This document shows positions 37,158 through 46,833 of a DNA stretch of 64,000 nt, one piece after another (positions within the stretch are counted from its first letter, which is position 1; every line of letters starts with the position of its first letter). The notes under the pieces are model-generated. The model was not told where the DNA came from. It ran no database searches and saw only the letters and a list, made by a program, of their open reading frames with translations. The stretch is taken from assembly GCF_013204845.1 (NCBI RefSeq), contig NZ_JABMKY010000009.1, positions 186,001-250,000 of the forward strand, in the 5' to 3' direction. The stretch comes from Paenibacillus qinlingensis. Its GTDB lineage: Bacteria; Bacillota; Bacilli; Paenibacillales; NBRC-103111. The position numbers and the translations under genes are program-made.

Positions 37158-38936
37158 GTGAAACTGAAGTTTGCTTTCAGCTATCAGAATTTGTCGATTG
37201 TGAAAAAAATGGCAATAGGCTACATATTCATCATCTTCATTCCGATTATTTCATTCGGCTTGTTCCTTTATAACCAAAACTACAATAGCTTTCTCGAAGA
37301 ATATGCGCAAGGCAGACAAAAAATTGTGAACCAAGTCCTTAATAACGTTAACGTAAGTACGGTTCAGATCGAATCCGCGTATCAGCTCTTCCAAAATAAT
37401 TCGAACACGATTGCCTATTTAAGCGGGAACTATCGAAGCGATTTTGAGCAAGTTTCTAATTTTTTAACCTACATTCGACCTTTGTTTTCTTATATTTTGT
37501 CATCTAATCGAATGATCGATGGGATGACCATTTACATGGAGCAGCAGAACGGTATGATTTTCCGACCAGAAATGGCCAGAATGGACGAGTTCAAGCTGGA
37601 TGAGAGCATTAAAACGCTTCCACTAGGTGTAGGTAAATGGATTACGTTTAATAATAGTTCCGATCAAGACATCAATCTCCATTATTTCCATAAAATTGGA
37701 AACCGTAATTTTGAGCAAGACATCGGTCTTCTCGATATCAAAGTAACCTCAAATTTCATTAAACCATTATTGGAATCACTTAATTTGAACAGTAGAAGTA
37801 ATTTTTATGTGCTTGATCAGGATAATCAGGTCATTTCACATATTGAGAAGATTCCCTTATCCGAAGCTTCAGAGAAGGCCTTACTCGCCCAAGCTTTTGG
37901 GCTGCATGCGAAATATGCGTATCACACGGTTAACGGAAATAAAATGCTGATTGAATCCTTTTATGCTGACAGCCTTAAGCTGCAATTTGTGATGATGGAA
38001 CAAGTAGACACCGTCTTTATTGGAATCAAAAAAAACAAGTATATTCTCGTGCTGATCGTCGCCCTGCTCTTATTACTTCTATCCGGCATCTACTATTTGA
38101 TCGCCAGCTCGATTACGAAACGCATTCTGAAACTTTCTAAGCATATGCGGCAGGTTGACGAAAACCATTTCCCTCTCTATCGCGGGGAGATTAATAAAGA
38201 CGAAGTCGGACATCTGACCTCCTCTTATAATGCAATGATCAGACGCATGGATGAGTTGGTTAATACCGTTCATCGTTCGGAAATGCTGCGCAAGGAATCG
38301 GCCTATCTCATGATGCAGGCGCAAATTAAGCCTCATTTTCTGTACAATACGCTCGAATCGATCCGCATGATCGCAGAAGCCAACGATGACCCCGAAGCAG
38401 CTGAGATGTCCTACACACTAGGCAAGCTATTCCGTTACAGTCTGTCTGGAGCGAAAAACGAGACTTCGCTGCGAGAAGAAGTGGATAATGTCAAAGACTA
38501 TATCACAATCCAACAAATTAGATTAGCTGACCGCTTGAAAGTAACGTTTGAGATCGACGCGGCTATCGATAATTTTCAATGCCCCCACTATATGCTGCAG
38601 CCGATCATTGAAAATAGCATCGTTCACGGGATTGCAAATGTAAGAAAACAGGGATCACTTTCGATTCGCATTTGGGAAGATGCTGCATTCATGTTCATTA
38701 CCGTTGTTGATTCTGGTACTGGCATTGAGAAAGAACGGCTTGTACTCATCCAAGGCGTGTTAAACGGCACCATGGATGCCCATCGTTTGCAGAAGGGGGG
38801 CGGGGGGCTCGGAATTATGAATGTAAACGAACGTGTAAAAATGTTTTTTGGCGAACGTTCGGGTATTCAACTGGAGAGTAAGCTTAATGAGGGGACGACA
38901 TGTATACTCAAGTTAGCTAAGGGGGCAACGCCATGA
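37158..38936 (+). CDS. YesM-family sensor histidine kinase (locus C)
   Basis: About 592 residues from a GTG at 37158 (VKLKFAFSYQ) preceded by AAGGTGG; upstream in-frame ATG codons lie in the divergent promoter. Two membrane helices (about 20-42 and 295-317) enclose an extracytoplasmic sensor, followed by HAMP, the His-kinase segment QIKPHFLYNTLE (His near 393) and an HATPase domain (IIENSIVHG and GGGGLGIMNVNERVK). It overlaps its regulator by four bases (ATGA). It probably senses an extracellular sugar or loaded binding protein and activates locus C. Confidence 0.93.
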   Translation: MKLKFAFSYQNLSIVKKMAIGYIFIIFIPIISFGLFLYNQNYNSFLEEYAQGRQKIVNQVLNNVNVSTVQIESAYQLFQNNSNTIAYLSGNYRSDFEQVSNFLTYIRPLFSYILSSNRMIDGMTIYMEQQNGMIFRPEMARMDEFKLDESIKTLPLGVGKWITFNNSSDQDINLHYFHKIGNRNFEQDIGLLDIKVTSNFIKPLLESLNLNSRSNFYVLDQDNQVISHIEKIPLSEASEKALLAQAFGLHAKYAYHTVNGNKMLIESFYADSLKLQFVMMEQVDTVFIGIKKNKYILVLIVALLLLLLSGIYYLIASSITKRILKLSKHMRQVDENHFPLYRGEINKDEVGHLTSSYNAMIRRMDELVNTVHRSEMLRKESAYLMMQAQIKPHFLYNTLESIRMIAEANDDPEAAEMSYTLGKLFRYSLSGAKNETSLREEVDNVKDYITIQQIRLADRLKVTFEIDAAIDNFQCPHYMLQPIIENSIVHGIANVRKQGSLSIRIWEDAAFMFITVVDSGTGIEKERLVLIQGVLNGTMDAHRLQKGGGGLGIMNVNERVKMFFGERSGIQLESKLNEGTTCILKLAKGATP

Positions 38937-40453
38937 GGTTGATGGTAGTCGATGATGAACCTATCATCTTAAATGGGATTATCCGAATGATCGAGAAAGC
39001 GCATACACCATTTATCGAAATTGTCGGTGCTGCCGACGGCATCGATGCGATGAATAAGCTAGCGACTTTTCAGCCTGATTTGATCCTTACGGATATTCAT
39101 ATGCCTGAAATGGACGGACTCACGCTGATAAAGGAAATACAATCACTGAACCTTTGCAGCCGTTTCGTTATCTTAACTGGATATGGCGATTTTGCTTATG
39201 CCAGACAAGCGCTGCGTTACCAAGTCATCGACTATTTGTTGAAGCCCATTAACAAGGATGAACTCATCAACGTACTGTTTAGAATCGGGAGAACCATTCA
39301 GGAGGAACAAAAGCAAATTATCGATCACGATCTATTGCTGCTCAAAGAACATATCCTGTTCAATACGCAGTTGGAAGACTTACCGGTTAAGCCTGAACAG
39401 TTGCAGACCCTACTTCCCGATCCTTACACAACGATAATCGTATTCCAAGCAAATGAAAGTGTACCTATCTTAACCGCCGATCGACTCGCAGGCACCGAAA
39501 CCCCTTTAGCACGTATTTTCCAGATTACATACATTGTTCAATCACGCTTTTTGCGGCAAACGATCATGATTGCGAATAGTGTCCACTGTCCGACAGATGA
39601 AGATCTACAGCTTGCATGCGACGAGTTGTTCGATACCGAAAGAAAGCAAGGCAGCGGATATTGTATCGGGGTCAGCATCAAAAAGAATGAAAGCGCACAT
39701 TTACGGGATTTGTATATTGAAGCAATGGCAGCAATGTTATTCAATCGCTACTTTTCCTCCAACAGATTCAATTGTTATCAACCAGAGTCAGAAAACATAC
39801 ATCATCACTTTGAACATCTAGTACAATACATGGAGTGTTCAATCGACAAGCAGTTTAATCGCGAACAGATTGAAAAGGATGTGCAGTCCATACTGCCTCA
39901 TTTCCCAGGCAATACGGAATGTAATAACAAACTTCGTGAGCAGTTTCTTATTTGTATCGGTGTTTACTTGCAAAGTGTTGGCCTAACACCAGAAACCATC
40001 TGGGGTGAACATGCAGCAACCAAACTTTTTGTATCGAACAACACGTTACCTGCATATATCCAGATCTCGGAGATCATCGCACAGCTCATTCAATATACCC
40101 GCTCCACTGACCACAACCAGCCGAACTTACTTACAATTGATAAAATAGTCGCTTTCGTAGAACAAAATTATAAACAGGATTTATCGCTTGATGCTGTTGC
40201 CGATCATGTACAAATGCACCCCAATTACATCAGCATGTTGTTTCGGAAAGAGATGGGACTAACTTTCCTTCACTACTTGCATACCTTTCGACTTACCAAA
40301 GCCAAACAAATCATGCAAGAGAATCCGGAATGGCCGATTAACACGATTGCGGAGCTAGTTGGTTACGAAAACCCACGACATTTTTTCAAGGTATTTAAAA
40401 AATTCGAGAATATTACACCTGGGCAATACAGGCTTGAAAGTTCTTCTTTTTGA
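38933..40453 (+). CDS. YesN-family response regulator (AraC output, locus C)
   Basis: A 506-residue regulator with an N-terminal receiver domain, phosphoacceptor Asp54 in LILTDIHMPEMDG, Asp7/Asp8 in VVDDEP and the Lys of LLKPIN. A long middle region leads to a C-terminal AraC-type double helix-turn-helix (about 405-503, LDAVADHVQMHPNYISMLF and GYENPRHFFKVFKKF). Coupled by ATGA to the kinase gene and divergent from the importer it most likely activates. Confidence 0.94.
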   Translation: MRLMVVDDEPIILNGIIRMIEKAHTPFIEIVGAADGIDAMNKLATFQPDLILTDIHMPEMDGLTLIKEIQSLNLCSRFVILTGYGDFAYARQALRYQVIDYLLKPINKDELINVLFRIGRTIQEEQKQIIDHDLLLLKEHILFNTQLEDLPVKPEQLQTLLPDPYTTIIVFQANESVPILTADRLAGTETPLARIFQITYIVQSRFLRQTIMIANSVHCPTDEDLQLACDELFDTERKQGSGYCIGVSIKKNESAHLRDLYIEAMAAMLFNRYFSSNRFNCYQPESENIHHHFEHLVQYMECSIDKQFNREQIEKDVQSILPHFPGNTECNNKLREQFLICIGVYLQSVGLTPETIWGEHAATKLFVSNNTLPAYIQISEIIAQLIQYTRSTDHNQPNLLTIDKIVAFVEQNYKQDLSLDAVADHVQMHPNYISMLFRKEMGLTFLHYLHTFRLTKAKQIMQENPEWPINTIAELVGYENPRHFFKVFKKFENITPGQYRLESSSF

Positions 40454-40489
40454 AGTTCGGTTCGACCTAAGCTCCCCGATTCAATGAAA

Positions 40490-40520
40490 AGGGGACAGAT
40501 CTTAACTGAATCTGTCCCCT
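40490..40520. terminator. Bidirectional terminator between converging loci C and D
   Basis: Arms AGGGGACAGAT and ATCTGTCCCCT form a perfect 11-bp stem with a 9-nt loop between two genes that converge. The minus-strand side runs into TTTTCATTG after the stem. On the plus strand the T-run is poor. Confidence 0.8.
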
Positions 40521-40542
40521 GCCATTTGTCCAAACTATTCAT

Positions 40543-41439
40543 TTACACGCCAAGCACCCTTAACTTCCCCTCAACCTCTTCGATTACCAGAAAAAGTGGA
40601 CGCTCATTCGGCGTCTGATTCGGCGTGTGGACAGCCAACATCAAGCTTCCATCAAATGCATGGAACAGCATCCCGTGCCCGCCATCGCTCCGAAAGAGTG
40701 CTTCCTCCTCCTGCACCCACGGGCCAAGCACGGTCCCTGAGACCGACTTAGCGACACCTAATGCATATGTGTTGTTGATAAAACTTGCCCACAACATCAA
40801 TAACACGCCTGCATCTGTTCGATACAGCGATGGCCCATCGGTCACATAGTTGTCTTGCCCTGGATAACGAGCATGCTGAAACGCCGTTGGCCATGAAGCT
40901 TGCGAAGCGGAAAAGAGCACATCGGGCTCACCGATCGTCCCCTTCAGATCCCTAGTCAATCTTACAGCGCAAACTTGACCATCCGCTACCTGCTGCCATT
41001 CACGGCAAAATACGATCCACGGCATTCCCTCTTCATCTATGAACAATGTCCCATCCAGCGAGCACCAATCCTTCGGCGTGACTGGCCCCTCACTATGCGG
41101 CGTAAAAGGTCCTAGCAGACTGTCGCTTACCAGCACCGCTGTTCCCAGCAAATCATTGTCCTTCCGACGGAAGGTCGCAAACATATAATAGCGGTCCTCG
41201 TACTTATGCACCTCAGGTGCCCAGAAATTGTTCTCGGCATAGAAATCTGCCCCAGGTCTAAACACAGCATACGGGCCTTCCCACTCCAGCAGGTCTCGTC
41301 CTACATAGACATTAAATCCAGTCCCTTTACCCCAAATATTCGTATCGGTACTGCCGAACAGATAATACTGTCCCTCCTGGGCAACGGGTACAACAAAGGG
41401 ATCACGGATCTGTAAGTTACTATTTTTTATCATCGCCAT
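40543..41439 (-). CDS. GH43-like glycoside hydrolase
   Basis: A 298-residue five-bladed beta-propeller enzyme without a signal peptide. The general base Asp is in IRDPFVVP (Asp12-13 region), and the pKa-modulating Asp sits in CSLDGTLF near 127. The region that normally carries the general acid Glu reads TDGPSLYR near 199, with Asp where most GH43 members have EGP. Related arabinosidases, xylosidases and galactosidases share this fold. It is the last gene of locus D and trims imported oligosaccharides. Start ATG 41439 has GGGAGG nine bases upstream. Confidence 0.85.
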   Translation of the reverse strand: MAMIKNSNLQIRDPFVVPVAQEGQYYLFGSTDTNIWGKGTGFNVYVGRDLLEWEGPYAVFRPGADFYAENNFWAPEVHKYEDRYYMFATFRRKDNDLLGTAVLVSDSLLGPFTPHSEGPVTPKDWCSLDGTLFIDEEGMPWIVFCREWQQVADGQVCAVRLTRDLKGTIGEPDVLFSASQASWPTAFQHARYPGQDNYVTDGPSLYRTDAGVLLMLWASFINNTYALGVAKSVSGTVLGPWVQEEEALFRSDGGHGMLFHAFDGSLMLAVHTPNQTPNERPLFLVIEEVEGKLRVLGV

Positions 41440-41456
41440 ACCTACTTACCTCCCTA

Positions 41457-43112
41457 TTACCGATATGTTGGATAAATAACACCTAAATCGCGCACACTAC
41501 TAAATTGCCCATTCAACAAATCTACTTGCTCATTACCTTTCACAACCAACGGAAACTCTTGACCCTCATACCGAACTGTCCCCTCAATGGTGCGAACGCT
41601 CATCCCAATGATGGCTTTCAGGTTGCCTTTACGGTCCGTCACAGCCCTTGTCCCGAAGGGGAGCTGCAAATATGCCTCTCCATTGCGATATACCGTTCCA
41701 CCGTCTCTCGTTGTGACGAATTCGAATGAGACACCGTCGACGATCCGACTGTAACCTGTTTCCGCAGCCATAACCTCGCCATGATCCTGTGGATACGGTA
41801 CCAGAGCCGTGAACCAAAGCTCTCCATCCGGTCTTGGCACAATGCCACACATTCGCTCGACGAAATCTAGCAGGCATAGAATTGCTGGTGAATAAGATTC
41901 TGTATAACCCTCTTTTCCTGTCCAAGGACTTACCGTTTGGGCAAACCGCGTCATCTGCGCCAAAGCTGTCACAATGGGGTTCAGGACCCAAGTCAGCTCC
42001 ACATAGCGATGATGATGCTCGAAGGCGTGCGGTGTACGGATCAGGCTCAAGAAATTCGACGTACCAGCCCATGTATTGTAACTCGAGAACGGATCGAAGC
42101 GCGGATCGTCCATTGCAACGGAAGTAAACGGATATTTTGCGAAAAACTTGCTTGTATTGAGTAAATACTTCCTTAGCGAAGCAGCGAAGAATTCGCCATC
42201 GCCTACCTCACAGGCTAGCACACGCAACAAGACGTCAGACTGAACGCGAACCCATTCGTCATTCCGATCTACATCATAGAAGAAGGAATCTTCTTCATCA
42301 AAGCAATGCGCGAACAAGCTATTCAAGCTTATCTCTGCCCTTGCATGCCACTCCCCCGCCGCCTGCTCATCCCCAAGCTCCTGCGCCATACGAGATAGAT
42401 AAAGACGCTGACAGTACACATTCGCCGTCAAATCCGGCGCTAAAAACGGCAAAGTCGGTGAATCCGGGTTATACTGCCGAGCATCGTCCAGATGAGCGGA
42501 ATCCGGCACATGCCAGAAACGCGGGGACAAGTCGTGTCCCGTATCGAACGTACAAAATGCCTCGACGCAACCTGTTTGACGTGTATCGCGATACGTTGCA
42601 AGCCATTCGTCATGTCGTACCATGGCCTCATACATTTTCCGCAAAAACGATTGGTTGCGACCGTTCAACACATAATGGTTCCACACACTTCTCGCCAGCG
42701 GTGTCACCATTTGAATCTGCCGATAAGCAGGGCCATTCTCTGTCACTTTATAAGGCAGTTGTCCGTCTTCCTTCTGGTAATCTGCGAACAATTGAAAAGT
42801 ATCCTCCGACACCTTCGGCATGAAACGCGACAACAATTCATTGTTGATCGTTCCCGTGCTTTCCATCCAGCAACCTAGATAAATCCCGCCCTCATGCAGC
42901 ACAGGCGCGTCCCCCATCGTAGGTACGATGCAATCGAACAGCTTGCTTAGCCCACTGTAATACGTTTCCTCCAAACGTCCGCCTATCGAAGCGAACTTCA
43001 CACCCGCATCAAGCCACTCGCTTAACACAACACGATCTGTTGCTTTTTTCAGCTGACCTAACTGCGCCTCCACAGAGATTCCACGAAGCCGATTTATCAT
43101 GTTCTCACTCAT
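41457..43112 (-). CDS. Alpha/alpha-toroid glycoside hydrolase (GH63/GH37/MGH1-like)
   Basis: A 551-residue cytosolic protein with an (alpha/alpha)6 barrel architecture and a short C-terminal beta region (about 450-551). The segment FDTGHDLSPRFW (Asp190/Asp194) resembles the catalytic D.G.D.SPR stretch of trehalases, GH63 glucosidases and mannosylglycerate hydrolases; FDPFSSYNTWAG and LTWVLNPIV match the later barrel helices. I cannot tell which sugar it releases. It lies between the locus D permeases and the GH43-like gene (17 bp), so it should act on the same imported glycan. ATG 43112 has GGGGA upstream. Confidence 0.72.
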   Translation of the reverse strand: MSENMINRLRGISVEAQLGQLKKATDRVVLSEWLDAGVKFASIGGRLEETYYSGLSKLFDCIVPTMGDAPVLHEGGIYLGCWMESTGTINNELLSRFMPKVSEDTFQLFADYQKEDGQLPYKVTENGPAYRQIQMVTPLARSVWNHYVLNGRNQSFLRKMYEAMVRHDEWLATYRDTRQTGCVEAFCTFDTGHDLSPRFWHVPDSAHLDDARQYNPDSPTLPFLAPDLTANVYCQRLYLSRMAQELGDEQAAGEWHARAEISLNSLFAHCFDEEDSFFYDVDRNDEWVRVQSDVLLRVLACEVGDGEFFAASLRKYLLNTSKFFAKYPFTSVAMDDPRFDPFSSYNTWAGTSNFLSLIRTPHAFEHHHRYVELTWVLNPIVTALAQMTRFAQTVSPWTGKEGYTESYSPAILCLLDFVERMCGIVPRPDGELWFTALVPYPQDHGEVMAAETGYSRIVDGVSFEFVTTRDGGTVYRNGEAYLQLPFGTRAVTDRKGNLKAIIGMSVRTIEGTVRYEGQEFPLVVKGNEQVDLLNGQFSSVRDLGVIYPTYR

Positions 43113-43163
43113 ACGAATAGTCCCCTTTATTAAGAAATGGACTGCCTGGGGCAGCCCACTCTG

Positions 43164-44042
43164 TTATCCTTTCACACTGCCCATGACTAGGCCTTTCATG
43201 AAATACTTCTGTAAGAATGGATAAAAGATCAATATCGGCAATGCCGCTAAGAAAACTTGCGCCGCTTTGAATGTGCGGTCGGATACCTCTGACATGTACA
43301 ACTCCGTAGAAGAAAGCGTACTGGAGTCAGGATTAACAATAATCGTTTGCAAATAACTCTGAAGCGGATAATTTGAAGGCGAATTCATATAAATTAGACC
43401 GTCAAACCACGAATTCCAATGCATGACCACCGTAAATAACGTGATTGTTGCCAAGGCAGGCTTTGACAAAGGAATATACATGCTCCATAGCACCTTCCAG
43501 TGGCCCGCTCCATCAATGTACGCAGCTTCTTCAATTTCCTTCGGTAAATTTCGGAAGAAGTTTAACAGCAAAATCATATTAAAAACATGCACGGCTCCGG
43601 GAAGTACTAACGCCCAAATGGTATCGAGCAATCCGAGAGCTTTCATCGTCATATAACTAGGAATCAATCCGCCATGGAATAGCATCGTGATGATAAAGAA
43701 CCACGCGTATACGTTCCTTGCACGAAGCGTCGTTGTTTCTTTGGATAGCGGATAGGCAATTAAGATCGTAACCACCATATTAATTGCATAGCCGAGCACG
43801 ACTCTTTGAACAGATACATATAAACCTTCAATAAATTCCTTCTTCGTTAAAGCATGTTTATACGAGGCAATGGTGAAATCCACCGGCCAGAGCTTAACGA
43901 AACCACCTGCCGCAGCACTGCTAGAGCTGAAAGAGACAGCCAATACGTTAATCAACGGCAATAGACACAGGAATGCGATTAAACCCAACACGATATAGTT
44001 AACTAACAGAAATACTTTTCTGCTCGTTGTCACTTTCTGCAT
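43164..44042 (-). CDS. ABC sugar permease, LplC/YtcP type (locus D)
   Basis: A 292-residue permease with six membrane segments. The EAA loop reads EEAAYIDGAGHWKVL, and the protein ends GLVMGSVKG. GAGGGGG lies before the ATG. It follows its partner permease by 17 bp and precedes the toroid hydrolase gene. Confidence 0.92.
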   Translation of the reverse strand: MQKVTTSRKVFLLVNYIVLGLIAFLCLLPLINVLAVSFSSSSAAAGGFVKLWPVDFTIASYKHALTKKEFIEGLYVSVQRVVLGYAINMVVTILIAYPLSKETTTLRARNVYAWFFIITMLFHGGLIPSYMTMKALGLLDTIWALVLPGAVHVFNMILLLNFFRNLPKEIEEAAYIDGAGHWKVLWSMYIPLSKPALATITLFTVVMHWNSWFDGLIYMNSPSNYPLQSYLQTIIVNPDSSTLSSTELYMSEVSDRTFKAAQVFLAALPILIFYPFLQKYFMKGLVMGSVKG

Positions 44043-44059
44043 AACCTTTCCCCCTCACA

Positions 44060-44953
44060 TTAGAATATCCGATAACCCGTATACCGATTGGCAAGCTTAT
44101 TCGAAATCACAATCAAGATGAAAGCAATAACGGATTTGAACAATCCTACCGCCGTCGCTACGCCATATTGCGCATCCACTAAGCCGATTCGGTAAACCAT
44201 CGTATCAATAATATCTCCTGTGCTATATACCATCGGACTATACAGATTGAACACCTGATCGAAACCAGCGTTCAGCACATTCCCTAAGCTTAGGACAGTC
44301 ATCAGCGTGACAATAGGCAGCATGCCGGGGATTGTAACGTGGAGTGTCTGCTTCCAACGGTTCGCTCCATCCACAACCGCAGCTTCATACAAGGACTGAT
44401 CAATGGCTGTGAGTGCAGCTAAATAAACGATTGTACTATATCCGAATTCCTTCCAAGTGTCTGATGCGACAAGTGTAAAAGGGAACCAGTTTTCGTTGCC
44501 AAGGAAAAAAATAGGTTGGATGCCAAGAAGGCCAAGCATCTGATTCACAATGCCGCCTGAAGGCGAAAGAATATCAATTAATATGCCTCCTAGAATGACC
44601 CAGGATAGAAAATAAGGGAAATAAATGATTGTTTGAATCGTACGTTTGAAAGCTGTGCTTATAACCTCATTTAATAAAAGAGCAAATATAACAGGTACAA
44701 TTAAGTGTACGAGTATCTTCATGACTGCAATGAAAACCGTATTCCACACAACGCCGCCGAAATTAGGCATCTCTAACATATAGCGAAAATTATCGAGCCC
44801 GATCCATTTGGAATGGAAAATCCCTTTGGATGGTACAAATTTCTGGAAAGCAATAACGATCCCTGCAATCGGGACATAGCTAAAAATAATCGTAAGAATA
44901 ACACCGGGTAATAGCATAAGATGCAAAGGAATTTCCTGCAGTTTTTTATTCAT
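44060..44953 (-). CDS. ABC sugar permease, LplB type (locus D)
   Basis: A 297-residue permease with six membrane segments and the EAA loop YEAAVVDGANRWKQT. AGAGGAG precedes the ATG at normal distance. The order in locus D is binding protein, LplB, LplC, the reverse of locus A where the binding protein follows the permeases. It forms the channel with the permease at 43164-44042. Confidence 0.92.
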   Translation of the reverse strand: MNKKLQEIPLHLMLLPGVILTIIFSYVPIAGIVIAFQKFVPSKGIFHSKWIGLDNFRYMLEMPNFGGVVWNTVFIAVMKILVHLIVPVIFALLLNEVISTAFKRTIQTIIYFPYFLSWVILGGILIDILSPSGGIVNQMLGLLGIQPIFFLGNENWFPFTLVASDTWKEFGYSTIVYLAALTAIDQSLYEAAVVDGANRWKQTLHVTIPGMLPIVTLMTVLSLGNVLNAGFDQVFNLYSPMVYSTGDIIDTMVYRIGLVDAQYGVATAVGLFKSVIAFILIVISNKLANRYTGYRIF

Positions 44954-44999
44954 TTCCGTTTATACTCCTCTCCGTTTGCATGCATGGACAAATAACGAA

Positions 45000-45028
45000 G
45001 GGGAAAGCAGTGTACGACCGCTTCCCCC
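45000..45028 (-). terminator. Hairpin after the locus D binding-protein gene
   Basis: Arms GGGGAAAGC and GCTTCCCCC pair with one mismatch over an 11-nt loop. The T-run is poor, so it probably stabilises or partly terminates the transcript and raises binding-protein output over the permeases. Confidence 0.45.
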
Positions 45029-45061
45029 TAAGCTCCAATCTCGTATTAAGCCGTCAACTTC

Positions 45062-46726
45062 TTATTTACTTTTTGCATACCATTCGTTGACTTCCTTCGT
45101 AATCTGTTCGCCACCAAGCTTCTTCCAGTCGAGGGCGAATTTATCAAACGTATCGATGGATTGGCCCATAATAATCTTCGTAAATACTTCCTCTTCCAAC
45201 TTCAGAAGTGAAGCATTCTTTTCAACCATCGTAGGTGTTGCTGCTCCATAGAAAGCATCTAACATATAGTTATCGTCTTTCACGTACTTGCTGATCACGT
45301 CGAAACTGCTCGGCGTACCGAATACGCGCTCTGTACCCCAATTCGCATTGTTCCCTTTGCGGAAGTCTACAATTTTGTCGTAGTAGCCCTTCTCTTCCGT
45401 CGTCAGTTTGGACGCATCGTTCGAAGCAATCGCACTCAGCGTATTGTTATGTGCGCTCAAGTTTTTGTTCGCTGGTTCTGGATTCATCAGGCTATAGAGA
45501 TAGACAGGGACATTCGTAGGGGAGAAGCTCATCTCTGGTTTTATCTTTTTACTCTCGTCATAGCCATCCATCGCGAAATTGAGAAGCTTGATAATCGCTT
45601 CTGGATTCTTGCTCTTCTTGCTAACTGCGTAATACCTTTGAATCGGCATTTTACCGATTGGGGTTGCTATCTTATCGTCAACAGACACCAGCGGAATCGC
45701 TTTCCAATCTGCTTTCGGATCGTTATCAATGTTTTTCTGAATGATTGACAATGGCGCAGACATGCTGCCGTAGAAGATACCGACTTTGCCGCCGACAACG
45801 GATTCAGTTACCTTCGCTCTGTCTTTAACACCGAATTCTTTATCGAGCAAGCCTTGTGCGTACATATCCTGAAGTTGTTTCAATGCCGTTTTCACTTCTG
45901 GTTGAATACTTCCATAGACAAGTTGCTTACCGGATGCATCCTTTACCCATTTCCCCGCATACGCATGAAAACCAGAGAAGAAGCCCGTCGTTCCGAAATG
46001 CGTATCCGCTAAGAACGACTTCGTGAAAGCCATCCCGAAGGTATCATCTTTGCCGTTGCCGTCTGGATCCTTCTTCGTGAATGCCTCAGCAACCGCCAGA
46101 ACTTCCTTCATGGACTTCGGCTCCGAAAGTCCTAGCTTCGTTAACCAATCCGCCCGAACATACAGGAGCGGTAAACCGTCGATGGCCGACGATGTTTGTG
46201 GAATCGCCATCAGCTTGCCACCAATTTTGGCTGTATCAAACGCCTTCTGATCCTGCTGCAGAATACTCTTCGCCATCGGTGAGGCATACTTGTCATACAG
46301 CTCTGTCAAGTCATAGAGCATATCATTATCAGCCAAATCTGTGAGTTGCTTGTTTTTCAGCCACATGACATCTGGTAGATCCCCGGCAGCAATCGCGACA
46401 TTCAACTTTTGATCGAATTGCTCAACAGGCACGGTCCATTGATATTTCAAGTTGATGTTCAGGTCATTTTGATAAGCCTTGGTATAAATATTATTCTCGA
46501 TCGTGTCGCCATTTTCATACTTATACGTCGCTTCTGTGTAGCGCCAAGCTGAGATGTCCACTGGTTTCTCATACTTCGCCATTAAATTCGCGTTCGTGGT
46601 TGCAGAAGCATTAGGTGTCGCTGTTGCACTACTATCTTTGGATCCCTCTGAGCTACAAGCCGAGAGCACCAATAGTCCTGCCGCCGAGAGAATAACCGCC
46701 GTTTTCGCTTTATCTCTTTGTCTCAT
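45062..46726 (-). CDS. ABC sugar importer, solute-binding lipoprotein (locus D)
   Basis: A 554-residue lipoprotein with lipobox LVLSAC (Cys24 region), a low-complexity Ser/Ala/Thr linker and the calcium-loop motif DPDGNGKDDT near residue 225. GGGGAGG precedes ATG 46726. It lies 107 bp after the response regulator, so it is probably both the first gene of the induced operon and a target of that regulator. The adjacent hydrolases suggest a neutral-sugar oligosaccharide ligand. Confidence 0.92.
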   Translation of the reverse strand: MRQRDKAKTAVILSAAGLLVLSACSSEGSKDSSATATPNASATTNANLMAKYEKPVDISAWRYTEATYKYENGDTIENNIYTKAYQNDLNINLKYQWTVPVEQFDQKLNVAIAAGDLPDVMWLKNKQLTDLADNDMLYDLTELYDKYASPMAKSILQQDQKAFDTAKIGGKLMAIPQTSSAIDGLPLLYVRADWLTKLGLSEPKSMKEVLAVAEAFTKKDPDGNGKDDTFGMAFTKSFLADTHFGTTGFFSGFHAYAGKWVKDASGKQLVYGSIQPEVKTALKQLQDMYAQGLLDKEFGVKDRAKVTESVVGGKVGIFYGSMSAPLSIIQKNIDNDPKADWKAIPLVSVDDKIATPIGKMPIQRYYAVSKKSKNPEAIIKLLNFAMDGYDESKKIKPEMSFSPTNVPVYLYSLMNPEPANKNLSAHNNTLSAIASNDASKLTTEEKGYYDKIVDFRKGNNANWGTERVFGTPSSFDVISKYVKDDNYMLDAFYGAATPTMVEKNASLLKLEEEVFTKIIMGQSIDTFDKFALDWKKLGGEQITKEVNEWYAKSK

Positions 46727-46833
46727 GTGAACCTCCCCGAATGATCTGAATATACTAGAGTTGCTACATCTCTAATGGTAATGCGCAATCAATCGGCATT
46801 CAATATTCATGTCTTTACATTTGAATCACTTGT

